A stretch of DNA of 64,000 nt from assembly GCF_905475395.1 (NCBI RefSeq), contig NC_058339.1:72940520-73004519 (forward strand), given 5' to 3'. The notes below the pieces were generated by a model that saw only the letters and a list, made by a program, of their open reading frames with translations, was not told where the DNA came from and did not search any database. Both the position numbers and the translations under genes were made by a program. The number at the start of each line of letters is the position of its first letter. Within the stretch, counting starts at the first letter, position 1. The DNA is from Chrysoperla carnea (lineage: Eukaryota; Arthropoda; Insecta; Neuroptera; Chrysopidae). Of the stretch, positions 24,231-34,345 are shown in pieces.

Positions 24231-24930
24231 GCTAAGATCACATGCATTTTAGCAATATATTGTAGCATACATAGTTGTTGACATGAACATTAATTTCAAT
24301 GGATGTAAGAGCTCTACACTATGTATTTCAAAGAGAACGTATGTTAAAATCAACGCTCGTGTAATCTTAGCCTATAAAGTAAAATACCTTTACCAATTTT
24401 TTAAGTACAAAGTCTACGATTATCAATTGTTGTTTTGTGGGTTGTGAACAATTTGCTCAAAATATTATACTGTTAACGTAAAATTAATAAATTTTGATAT
24501 ACATTCTAAGACTGCTCTGTGATGTCCAGTATTTATATAGTCCTAAGGGACGATCGTTCAAAAGTTTATGTATCGAATACCTTCAGGAATTATTTCTTTT
24601 TTAAACGATGGCTTAAAATTTAATGGCCAATTTAAAAGCTTTTTAGAATAATTTTAATATGACATTTTTCGGAATATTTTTGTTTATAAATTAGTTTATT
24701 TCTGTTTTTACAAAACTTCAAAAGAAGGATTGTGATTTTCGTGCATGTTATAACACGTACGATATTCTTGATTACCAAGTAAAAACTAAAAGGCTGTCAT
24801 TTCTTTCATCCAATATATGAAAATTTAATTTTTTGGACACCACATATCCTAGAATACTTGATGTCAGGACAATTCTAACGTTATCCATTCAACATTTTGA
24901 ATAAAAGAGTGTACTAAAAAATACCATATA

Positions 24931-25093
24931 TACAGGATGCTTTTTTATAAGATGACATATGCTTGAAAGTTGAAAAATAATGTTGGATGTGTAGGCGCAC
25001 ATCTTACGCAGACATAAACTTGACCTAGGTTTTCAAGCTCACTCTTCTCCATAACTGGTAATAGATGAACACTTTAAATTAGAAAGTTGTTAT

Positions 25094-25134
<41 letters not shown>

Positions 25135-25270
25135 ATTGTTTTGTTCGAAACATTTTTCCCCAAACCGTACAGTTTAGTCAAAAACGGGCTGACAAATTTT
25201 TTTTTCTTCAAATAGAATGAACAAATGCACAAAAAGCTATATTTTTTCTATCAATTATTCGATTCATAGA
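24931..25270 (+). repeat. Single arm of the 48.85 kb foldback family
   Basis: Matches the left arm of the element at 48852-49492: GACATATGCTTGAAA, GCACATCTTA, AGATGAACACTTTAAATTAG, CATTGTTTTGTTCGAAACA, and a final AATGAACAAATGCACAAAAA. The second arm is absent. An A-run of more than 30 bases has expanded inside it. Confidence 0.6.
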
Positions 25271-25524
25271 TTTTCGTACAATCGTCTCGTGTGCTATTAG
25301 AAAATTTTCCATTTAATTTACAGTAAACGAATTGTAGTTTTGTTTTAGACCACTTAAAATATTATTCGGTTTATATTTCTGGTGCTCTTTGAGTACAAAA
25401 TTTAAATTAAGACATAATTCACACACCGTACTCGATTTTGATTAGACCCCAAACCCCCGTGCGCACGGACTTGATTAAACACTTACAAAATTATTTAAAA
25501 AATGTTTGCAAATTTTATTTAAAT

Positions 25525-25605
25525 AATAAACTGGGAATCGAACCTGCTACGTTAGGCATACCATATAAATTGGTTATGCCTTAATCAACTGAGCTACTAG
25601 GGATG
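25525..25605 (-). repeat. tRNA-like SINE head
   Basis: The minus strand reads GTAGCTCAGTTGATTAAGGC (A box), a long anticodon-like hairpin, then GCAGGTTCGATTCCCAG (B box). The acceptor stem does not close and the sequence runs into an AT-rich body, so a tRNA-derived SINE is more likely than a tRNA gene. Confidence 0.6.
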
Positions 25606-25934
25606 ACGAGCATATTATCAAGTTATTAATAATTTTGATGGGTAATCTAGAAAGTTTTTATCATATCGAGATCGAAATTTAAGTGCGAATTACGTCTAAA
25701 ATTATTATTTTTTTTTTTTTGTTATTTCTAAATTGTTAACGATTAGTTTAATAAAATTACATGAAGCATTTTTTGTTTTTAAACAGCCATTTTACTTAAA
25801 TCTAAGTCATTACTTATTTTTTTACTTAAAAATGAAACTTTTGTAAATGACTTTATTCAAGAGAAATGCGTACGACTTCGATTCAAACAAATTTCGAAAT
25901 TCGATTGCCCTTCAAACATAAAGATTCTCGGACT

Positions 25935-26487
25935 TCATAAATGTAGACGAAAAATACGAATAAAATTTTTCGTTATCTGCCTTGGTTTTCGAAATATCGA
26001 AAGCTAAATAATTAAACAAATTTTTCAATATTCGATATTTTGAAAATTACTCCAGATTTCGAAAAATTTTATTCTTACTTTTCATCTTATATTGTCAAGT
26101 TATAACACAAACACCATAAAACTTGAAAATATATATTTTTTAAATTTTTACCCCCCACTACCATGCTCATACATCCTTAATTAGTCGGGCACAACGATTT
26201 TGTTTTGTTTTCTATCTAAGTGATTAAGGTTTTAACTATTTAAATAGTTTTTTTTTATTTCCACCGACTTGTTTTGGAAAAATCTATGAAAACATATCAT
26301 CCATCTACCGTTTTACCATAAAAGTAATGTTAAACATGCCTACTTTTAAAGTTGTTTATTTATTTAAATAATCGGGCAACCACCTCCTCCCTCCGGAGTT
26401 TTCATAACTGATTTAGACTTAGTCCAACTTCATATAAAAAAAATCAAACTTTTTTTTAATATTGCCTTGGTGCTTGTACACACTTAA
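25935..26487 (-). mobile_element. TTAA-ended MITE family, copy 1 (truncated)
   Basis: Right end TTGCCTTGGTGCTTGTACAC followed by TTAA. The interior matches copies at 36804-37446 and 39414-40053, including TTCGATATTTTGAAAATTAC and CATACATCCTTAATTAGTCG. The left end is eroded. Non-coding. Confidence 0.6.
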
Positions 26488-26725
26488 CGTACAAAATAGA
26501 ATTCGAAGTCGTCCATTTCTTACCAAATGAAAAAAATGTGACTCAGGAATATTTTCTTAAGATGTTTATAAAATAAATTTTGTAGAAATAAATAAATATA
26601 TTTTTAAGTATTTTGTACACAATGTTAAAAATTATATCTTTATTAAAATATTTTTCATGAATTTTCTCTTGAGTTTTTTCTTTATTTTTCATTTAAAATT
26701 TTTAGTAAAGAAAATTTAACTCAAT

Positions 26726-28591
26726 ATGACATCCAAAAAATGGATCAAAATATTTACGGATGATACAGAATACAGTGCTGATTCTGTTGAATGGTGTCCA
26801 CACGAACCGAATCAAAATTTATTTGTATGCGGAACGTATCAGTTACAAGAAAATAATACAGGTATCGATTATTGAAAATTCTGAACAATTTTTTAAACAC
26901 ATAACATAAAGTTTTTGAGTTTTTTCGAATTTTAAACTTGGAATTGTGGCAAATCTATGAAAATATGTTTCAAACAAAGGTTGTTTGACGATATCCTAAA
27001 TTTTTGATAAGTACCTACAAACTATTATTAATGCATGGAAATCACTACTTTCATTTTTTTTAGAAACACCACAAACTAGAATTGGAAGACTATATTTATA
27101 TTCGATATCAATCGACAAAAATACATTAAAATGCTTACAACGTATTGATACAGCAGCCATTTTGGATATAAAATGGTGTCATAATCAAATTAACTCAAAA
27201 TCAATTCTTGCTGCAGCAAACGCTTTGGGACAACTTTTAATATTCGAATTACAACCAACATACACATTAAAACTAATAACAAATTTTCAAATACCAAATT
27301 CTGATCCAGGAAAAGATCTATTGAGTTTATCGATAGATTGGTCGACTGGGAAATATGAAAATTCCAATCCTGAAATTGTTGTCAGTGATTCTACGGGATA
27401 TATTACAATATTGAAATATGAGAATGAACAATTAAATTTAAAGTTTAACTGGAAAGCACATGATTTTGAAGCATGGATATGTGCCTTTGATTATTGGAAT
27501 AGCAATTTAATTTATACGGGGGGAGATGATTGTAAATTAAAAATGTTTGATATTCGAAATTTAATGAATCCAATTTTGGTTAAAAGTAATCATGAAGCTG
27601 GCGTTACTAGTTTACAATTTAATACAAAATTTGAACATATTTTTGTTTCGGGCAGGTGAGTTAATTTTGGATTAAATTTTTTAAACTTTTGTTTAAATTA
27701 TTGTTTTATTGGTTAACTACAAAACGAGCTATTAGCCATAATAGATTAAAATGGTCCACAATGTATGTTGATTTCGGGAGTTGGGAGAGACTACACGTTT
27801 CCGGAGTCTCCCTATCAAATCTGGAGAGGCGGCAACCCTAATTTCCTTACAGTTAATGAAGAACTAATATCTTAAACTCTTTTTTGTGTCCTTTTCATAT
27901 TCTTTGACTATTAAAAGTTCCAAGGCTTGCTGTTTATATTTATTGAAATTTTTCCTTTCTGCAGAAATTATAAGAATTAGACTGTCGTACATTTGAATAA
28001 CTGTGAGCAAATCGTTACTTTGCCTTACGGATAATTCGCCTCTGTTCCCAGCCGTCTTTTCCTCTTTTTACATGGGAATGTAACGTTTTTCGCGGTTTTT
28101 AGAGATTTAAACATCCGTACAACTTTTCAAATTGTTTATTAATCGATTTTCTCTCCCAAATTCATCTCGAAAGCTAAATTTTGTATATGTAGCAAAAAAC
28201 CTGTGCATCATAGTGAAATAGTATCTCGATTAATTAATTCGGAATTAAAATTTAACCATTTTATAGTTACGATGAAAATATATTAATATGGGATAATCGA
28301 TCCATGAAAAGACCATTATCAACGATAAAAACCAGTGGCGGTGTATGGCGATTAAAATGGGATCCTTTTTCGTTTAATAAAATTCTTGCTGCATGTATGT
28401 ATGGTTCGTTTCATATTTTAAATGTAGATGATCATTCAAATCCAGAAATTATCGCTAACTATTGTGAACATGCGAGTATTTGTTATGGAGCTGATTGGTG
28501 TTATATTCAAGATGATAGCAAACAAAAATATATTGGAACATGTTCGTTTTATGATCATCTTTTGAATGTATCCAAAATTTATTTCGAATAA
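26726..28591 (+). CDS. DPH7: Diphthine methyltransferase (diphthine methylesterase) DPH7, WD40 protein
   Basis: Exons 26726-26861, 27064-27655 and 28267-28591 join in phases 1 and 2 with GT-AG sites to give 350 aa plus stop. The product is a WD40 propeller: an N-terminal SADSVEWCPH blade, SILAAANALGQLLIFEL, YTGGDDCKLKMFDIRN (about residues 197-211), SYDENILIWDNR (243-254), and the family-typical GGVWRLKWDPF (about 267-277) followed by AACMYGSFHIL. DPH7 (WDR85; yeast YBR246W) removes the methyl ester from methylated diphthine on elongation factor 2 so that DPH6 can amidate it to diphthamide, in the cytosol. The length is close to the yeast protein. An AATAAA hexamer overlaps the stop codon (28587-28592), implying a very short 3' UTR. 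Confidence is high for the family; a different WD40 paralogue is unlikely given the GGVWRLKW block. Confidence 0.9.
27656..28266 (+). other. DPH7 intron 2
   Basis: A 611 bp phase-2 intron from GTGAGT (27656) to TTATAG (28266). The segment 27680-27750 (GGTTAACTACAAAACGAGCT) is a dispersed repeat. Its reverse complement recurs at 51790-51850 in the large membrane-protein gene. No other feature is seen. Confidence 0.75.
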
Positions 28592-28592
28592 A
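28587..28592 (+). terminator. Poly(A) signal overlapping the DPH7 stop codon
   Basis: AATAAA at 28587-28592 contains the TAA stop at 28589-28591. T-rich sequence follows within 30 nt (TATTTGTATTTTATT). No other AATAAA is near, so cleavage just downstream is plausible. Confidence 0.55.
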
Positions 28593-30769
28593 TACAAAAA
28601 CATATACTATTTGTATTTTATTACATAAAGTTAAGGATATTATGGGAGAGGTATCTGACGAATTTTCAGAATGCCTCAAACACTTACCCAAAAATGCCTT
28701 TCAGCTCTCGGGCTAAAACGTCACTGTCATATATTACAAGTCGAAATTATAAGAGAAAAAAAGGGTGAGTTATGGCAGTACTTAAGGGTAAGTAAAGTTG
28801 ATTTTTACATCTGCAATCATCAGTAATATTAATAATTATTATTTTAATAATAATAACCACTATTTACACAATAAAACATGAGATGGCGTTCTAATTTACT
28901 AGCGTCTTATACACCATTGCTGATTTTTATACGACCGTAGACTCATGCCATTCCTTTTTAATTGTCGTTATAGGCTACGGTAAATAATACTATGCGTATT
29001 CGTATTTCTTTGATTACATTTGACAAAAACAATAGGGGATTCCACTATTTTTGAAAAAGTACTTCAGAATGATGATTTTGCTAATAAAAAGCCACCAAAA
29101 ATTTATTTCGGAAAAATACACACGCTTTCTTGCCAAAAACTTAAATTAAATTTTAAACCTTTTTTAAACTGTCAAAAACGCGGGCATCCAATTTGATGAC
29201 GTAATATGGGTATCACTGTACGAAACAACGCAAATAATTTTGACAGATATATTCATAGACATCTAATTATAATAAATATAAATACTTATTATCTATGTAT
29301 ATATTACACCCAGCTGTCTACACTGAACTAACTGATGGTCTATGACTCATACCGCTATGGCATCACAGCAGGGCTTACCCGCGTTTTAGGTCACGTGACA
29401 TACAGTTTAAAAATTACGATTTTAAAAGAAAAATGTGTTTTTATGACTCGAAATCAGAATATTTATGTGTATTTTTACATAAATTTTAACTTTTTTCAAA
29501 TTTCATGATTTATTTTTGACTAACGAGAATACCCTATTGAAAATCATTTAAATAAAACAATTAAACATCATCATCATTTTAACTAAATTAGTTAACAACT
29601 AAATTTTTCTATAAATAACTATCATTATTTTTAAATCTATAAATAATTTATTCGATGGTTTACTACTAATATTTCTGACAAAAACAGAAATCTATATTAT
29701 AGTAAAAAAAACATTTAAAAGATGGCTCTCGCACAAAAAACTACCCTTTCTTTTAGATTACCACATGAGAACTAGAAGCACTCATAAAACACATCCATCT
29801 ACCATCTTACTCTGTCTGTTTTATAATTGTCAATCCCTACTCCTTTTGGTGTGGCTAAAAGAAAAATCATTTTTATAATAATTGCGACAAAAATTTAAAA
29901 AAATACAACAAATAAACTCTAATAATGCTCGTTTATTTATGATAAAATTAGTTTAAAATGAAAGTGAATTGAAATAATTTTTGGTGTCGAATTTTGTGTT
30001 GTAGTTGTGATGATAGAATTGTTTTGTAAGTAAACTGAAACAAAATTATTGAATTATTCCTTTTGTGTGTTCAGGATTGATTTATAAAAGCGATATTTTT
30101 TTGTACTGTTTATAAACAATAGGCCATTTACGTGAATAATTCATGTAAGTAAATTACATGTGACTCTCTTTTTAATATACCTAATTGTGATTTATAACAA
30201 AATTCATGTGTGTATTATATAGATTGAAAATAGGTCAGACATTTTGCAAGGTTAATCCTGAAATTAACCCCTGGGAAGAGTTTTTCTTGGTAGGGGGTGA
30301 AGACAAAGATAAAGAGATAGGAAACACGTGATAAATTTTTCAAATTATGATTAATTTCTAAGTATTTTTAGCATTAAATTTATATGGAATTCATAGAAAT
30401 GATAATTATTTTAATTTATCTTAAAAAAATTCTTCAAGCTTCATCAATTATTTATTTATAAATTTATATCTGACTTTTTAAAGAATTTTGAAAGTTCATT
30501 AAAATTAGACCAAGTTTAAGTTTAAAAGATAGTTTTATTTTGAGGGTTCCATAACAAAAATATTTATCGTTCAAAATAATAAAAGTTAATAATTTTGACA
30601 GGAAGAAAAATATACAAACGGGAATCGAACCCTTAACCGTCTACATTCCTCTCCAACGTTTCTAATCAACTAAGCTTTTGAATTGTTCGATAACTGTTCA
30701 ATATTTTTTCTTTATCTTGATTTTATGTAGATACCTATTTTTATTTTCTTTGCCATCAACTATTTTTAA
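28592..30769. other. Intergenic region 3' of DPH7
   Basis: The segment 29410-29540 (TTTTTATGACTC, TTTTTACATAAATTTTAA, TTTCATGATTTATTTTTGAC) is a dispersed repeat that recurs at about 59950-60080 inside the large gene. A tRNA-like SINE head lies at 30615-30690. No gene is supported. Confidence 0.5.
30615..30690 (-). repeat. tRNA-like SINE head
   Basis: The minus strand carries AGCTTAGTTGATTAGAAACG (A-box-like) and GGGTTCGATTCCCGTTTG (B box). No acceptor stem closes. It sits just left of the 30770 composite element. Confidence 0.5.
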
Positions 30770-31091
30770 CGGTGTGGCTATCCGCACAATACCGTCTACG
30801 GTCTATTTAGACGCGGTATGAAATTATTTTTGCCCCTTTATACCGTGGGGCCCTTATACCGTGCACGGTATACTTTTTCACGGTATACTCTTTATGCCGT
30901 CGAGCCCTTATACCGTGTGCGGTATAGTCTCGTCCACGGTATACACAATATAGATTGGAAGGCTTATTTGAATGTAACATACCGTGTGCGGTATACTCTC
31001 GTCCACGGTATACATTATACAGATGGGAGAGCGTATTCTACAGAAATGTAACATACCGTGTGCGGTATACTCTCGTCCACGGTATACATTA

Positions 31092-32249
31092 TGTTACAAA
31101 TTGTTGGCAAACTAATTATAATTAATTAATTAGTAATAAATTATGCAACAATAATGTAAAATATCAAACTTTAAATCTGTCTGTGACGGTACATATTGAA
31201 TTGAAAAGTTTACGCTGTCTGCGACTGTACCTTATTGTTTTTCAACTTTAGTTCTTTTTATTACCACCAGTCGGTACACAAAAAATACAGCTTAGTAACT
31301 TTTCAAGTACAATCAGCCTCTTTAAATTTTAAGCGTCATAAGGAAAACATCTTGGAATAATTAATTTAAATTATTTATTCCAAGATGGATACTCTTTTTT
31401 TTAACACACCTTTAGTGTGTGGCAATAATTAAATTATTTAATTTTTTTTATATAATTTATTTATTTAATTCTTATCAAGAATTTATATTTTTGAATACGA
31501 CAGTTTATACATATATTTTGTTAAATGTCGTTTATTGAAAACACGCAATTATACAGAATGTAAAAGAGACATTCTGTAATTATTTAAAAATTGTGTAACT
31601 TTATATTATTTTCCTTTGTATGTTTTTTGTGGCGTTTAGAATTTTTTTTTTGTGAGCACAATTCCTTATAAAATGTAATTTTATGGAATTGGATTCACAG
31701 TGATCACAAACTACATACAGGTAACATTTTATTATATATTTAGATATGTTAATTTTTTTTCCTAAATTTATATCGAAAGATGTTTTTCAAAAACTTTGTA
31801 TTTTGGCTTTAAATTCAACATGTGAAATTTCATGTAAGTTTCAAGTTCAATTACGTTATGTAAAACATTTTATATTTTTTTGAATTAATGAAATAAACAA
31901 ACTTTATATTTTTTTTATTTTAAACGTGGACTTTTTTATTTGTATTGTTAATACTTTCTGGGGGGGTAATCGCCTTCGGCGTTATCTTTGGGCCTAGCAC
32001 GCAGTTTGATCTGTTTCGGTTTTATTTTCAGACCGGGATGTTTCCCTTTAGTGACACTGTTTAATATTTCTTTTTTTTTGATTTGGTAAATATTAATCCG
32101 AGTGTTCTGGGGGTTGCGAGGAATTTTGGCTGAGGCTTACTTCTTGTTCTCGACGCAAGTCGAGAAACAATTAAGTATTTAAATTTAGGCAAGAGAAAAA
32201 ATTCGTTTCTTTTTTTAATTTCCTCACCAAAACATTAATTCCCGCAACA
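31092..32249. mobile_element. Solo LTR nested in the composite element
   Basis: A 1158 bp insertion starts TGTTAC and ends GCAACA. It is flanked by ATTA on both sides (31088-31091 and 32250-32253). It interrupts the repeat unit GGTATACATTATACAGATGG, which is present uninterrupted at about 31009-31028 and 32318-32337. TG...CA ends with a 4 bp duplication fit an LTR of a Gypsy- or BEL-type retrotransposon left after LTR-LTR recombination. Inside are a TATAAAA-like motif near 31668, AATAAA near 31891, two TGTCTG(T/C)GAC(G/T)GTAC copies near 31180 and 31218, and a strong hairpin at about 31549-31585. There are no internal genes. The orientation is uncertain. Confidence 0.8.
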
Positions 32250-32460
32250 ATTATACAGATGGGAAAGCGTATTCTACAGAAATGTAACATACCGTGTGCG
32301 GTATACTTTCGTCCACGGTATACATTATACAGATGGGAAAGCGTATTCTACAGAGATTTTTTGCCGTGCAATTTTTTTACCGCACACGGTAAGCTATAAC
32401 ACACGGTATGCGTTTATACAGAGGTTTTTTAGCCGTGCGAGGTTTTTAACCGCACACGGT

Positions 32461-32708
32461 ATACCGTCTAGATGGTATACCGTAGACGGTATACCGTAGA
32501 CGGTATACCGTAGACGGTATACCGTAGACGGTATACCGTGTAGACGGTATACCGTATAGACGGTATACCGTGTAGACGGTATACCGTATAGACGGTATAC
32601 CGTATAGACGGTATACCGTATAGACGGTATACCGTATAGACGGTATACCGTATAGACGGTATACCGTATAGACGGTATACCGTATAGACGGTATACCGTA
32701 TAGACCGT
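32461..32708. repeat. Tandem 14-16 bp palindromic array
   Basis: About sixteen uninterrupted copies of GGTATACCGTATAGAC or its 14 bp form GGTATACCGTAGAC. Each unit holds the perfect palindrome GGTATACC, so either strand can fold. Further short arrays lie at 32805-32870 and 32960-33020. Open frames read through it (YTVYRL-type repeats) are artefacts of the unit. Confidence 0.9.
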
Positions 32709-33414
32709 ATAGATTTTTTTAGCGCACACGGTAAGCTATAACACACGGTATGCGTTTATACAGAGGTTTTTTAGCCGTGCGAGGTTTTTAACCGCACACG
32801 GTATACCGTATAGACGGTATACCGTGTAGACGGTATACCGTGTAGACGGTATACCGTGTAGACGGTACCGCACACGGTTTTTTACCGCACACGGTAAGCT
32901 ATAACACACGGTATGCGTTTATACAGAGGTTTTTTAGCCGTGCGAGGTTTTTAACCGCACACGGTATACCGTCTAGACGGTATACCGTATAGACCGTCTA
33001 CACGGTATACCGTATAGACGGTATACCGTATACGGTCTATTTAGACGCGGTATGCAATTATTTTTCTCGGTATAAGGGCCCCACGGTATAAAAGGGCAAA
33101 TATAATTTCATACCGCGTCTAAATAGACCGTGTACGGTATACCGTGGACGGTCTAGACTGTAGACGGTATACCGTATACGGTCTAGACCGTCTAGACCGA
33201 GGTTTTTAACCGCACACGGTATACCGTCTAGACGGTATACCGTATAGACGGTATACCGTAGACGGTATACCGTATACGGTCTAGACCGTCCACGGTATAA
33301 GGGCCCCACGGTATAAAAGGGCAAAAATAATTTCATACCGCGTCTAAATAGACCGTATACGGTATACCGTGGACGGTCTAGACCGTAGACGGTATTGTGC
33401 GGATAGCCACACCG

Positions 33415-34067
33415 ATTTTTTAAGTCTTTATCTATTGTTAGTTCCTTGAGGACGTTATACCTTTACCAAAGGAGGTGATCGTTGTTTAAATAGTTATTTT
33501 GACATTATTTAACTTAATATATTTGAAGAATTTAAATATTTTTATAAACGAGAAAAGTAAATTCGAACGGAGATCAAACCCACGACCTCTGATATTCCGA
33601 ACCAGTGGTTTAACCAACTAAATGAATTGATAACTAAAAATTACAAATATAATCTACATTGATATATTTTGGTTTAGTACCTACTTAAAAATTATTGTAT
33701 TTTAGAAGATCGTTTTTTTCTCGTATATCTCCCGAACTAATAGTTTTCGATATAATATTACATTTCATACCTGATATTCGGTTTCCTAATATGATCAAAA
33801 TTGTAATTGATAATAAATTATGTGACATAAATTTTTTTTTAATATAATGTATAATATAATATTGATTCTCCGGAAACGGACTTCCTAATCAAAATACACA
33901 CTTTCATTACTTTATATAAATTTAATTCCGTTTAATAATTTTATTATATTTATTTTACAATATTGAAAATGATTTTAAAATTAATTGATGCTAATCCATT
34001 TTTTCTGCGTCCTAGCATTGGGGGATGCTGCATTTTGTTCAATAGAAAAGATGTATTTGTGGTCAAT
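33415..34067. other. Intergenic sequence right of the composite element
   Basis: AT-rich. Includes a tRNA-like SINE head at 33555-33640. Nothing else is recognised. Confidence 0.5.
33555..33640 (-). repeat. tRNA-like SINE head
   Basis: The minus strand contains TTTAGTTGGTTAAACCACTG (A-box region) and GTCGTGGGTTTGATCTCCGT (B box, one change from GGTTCGA). The acceptor stem is not complementary, so a SINE or tRNA pseudogene is more likely than a gene. Confidence 0.55.
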
Positions 34068-34345
34068 AAAAATGCGACACTTATATAAATCAGGTATATT
34101 TGGTGACACTAAGCATTTTAAATAATTTGTATTTTTCAACCATCAAATATATCTGATAATAAGGAAGTGTCACTTTTTTTTTTTGTCCGCAAGTATACAA
34201 TTCGTTCGCCATCCCGATCTCCGGGTGGAGGATAGAGGAATGCCCATCAGTAAGCACCGCACCATCGATAGCTATGGAGCTAGGCTCTCCCGGACCAAAA
34301 ATTTCTATGCACGGGAAGAAAAACCCTCCAACCATATTAATTTTA
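34068..34345 (-). repeat. GC-rich retroposon-like insert next to an inverted repeat
   Basis: The segment 34184-34340 is much GC-richer than its surroundings. On the minus strand it ends in an A-run (34174-34183 read as T on +), as a reverse-transcribed RNA or SINE would. It adjoins a short inverted repeat (34068-34105 against 34140-34171, GTGACACT-type ends). Both strands are open for 60-80 codons, but I recognise no protein or RNA family. Confidence 0.4.

Larger units (their letters stand above)
22665..26725. other. Intergenic region between CDK2AP1 and DPH7
   Basis: About 4 kb, AT-rich. It contains a tRNA-Leu/Ser-like SINE candidate (about 24003-24230), one arm of a foldback family (24931-25270), a 30+ base A-run (about 25100-25132), a tRNA-like SINE head (25525-25605) and a TTAA-family element (about 25935-26487). 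No gene is supported. Confidence 0.55.
30770..33414. mobile_element. Composite foldback-type element of palindromic ACGGTATACCG repeats
   Basis: The outer ends are exact inverted repeats for about 36 bp, starting CGGTGTGGCTATCCGCACAA at 30770 and its complement ending at 33414. Beyond that the arms share GACGCGGTATGAAATTATTT, and the right arm carries an extra 30 bp of repeat units. Flanks ATTTTTAA (30762-30769) and ATTTTTTAA (33415-33423) may be an imperfect target duplication. The interior consists of GGTATACCGT units, three direct repeats of about 85 bp (near 32381, 32721 and 32885) and a solo LTR. There is no transposase. The GC content is far above the surroundings. The class is unknown; FB-like or another non-autonomous DNA transposon is most likely. 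Confidence 0.75.

Noticed and set aside
25525..25605. Functional tRNA gene
   Set aside because: A and B boxes are present, but the acceptor stem does not pair and the anticodon arm is over-long; a SINE head fits better.
31092..32249. Unique host sequence between two repeat blocks
   Set aside because: The exact TG...CA ends, the ATTA duplication and the interrupted repeat unit show it is an insertion.
32381..32970. CRISPR-like array of repeats and spacers
   Set aside because: The repeats are contiguous palindromes without unique spacers in an insect-type genome with introns; no cas genes.
32394..33336. Minus-strand ORFs of 92-111 codons with YTVYRLYGIPSI repeats
   Set aside because: They are translations of the palindromic tandem array; overlapping frames on the same strand give equivalent repeats, so they are not genes.
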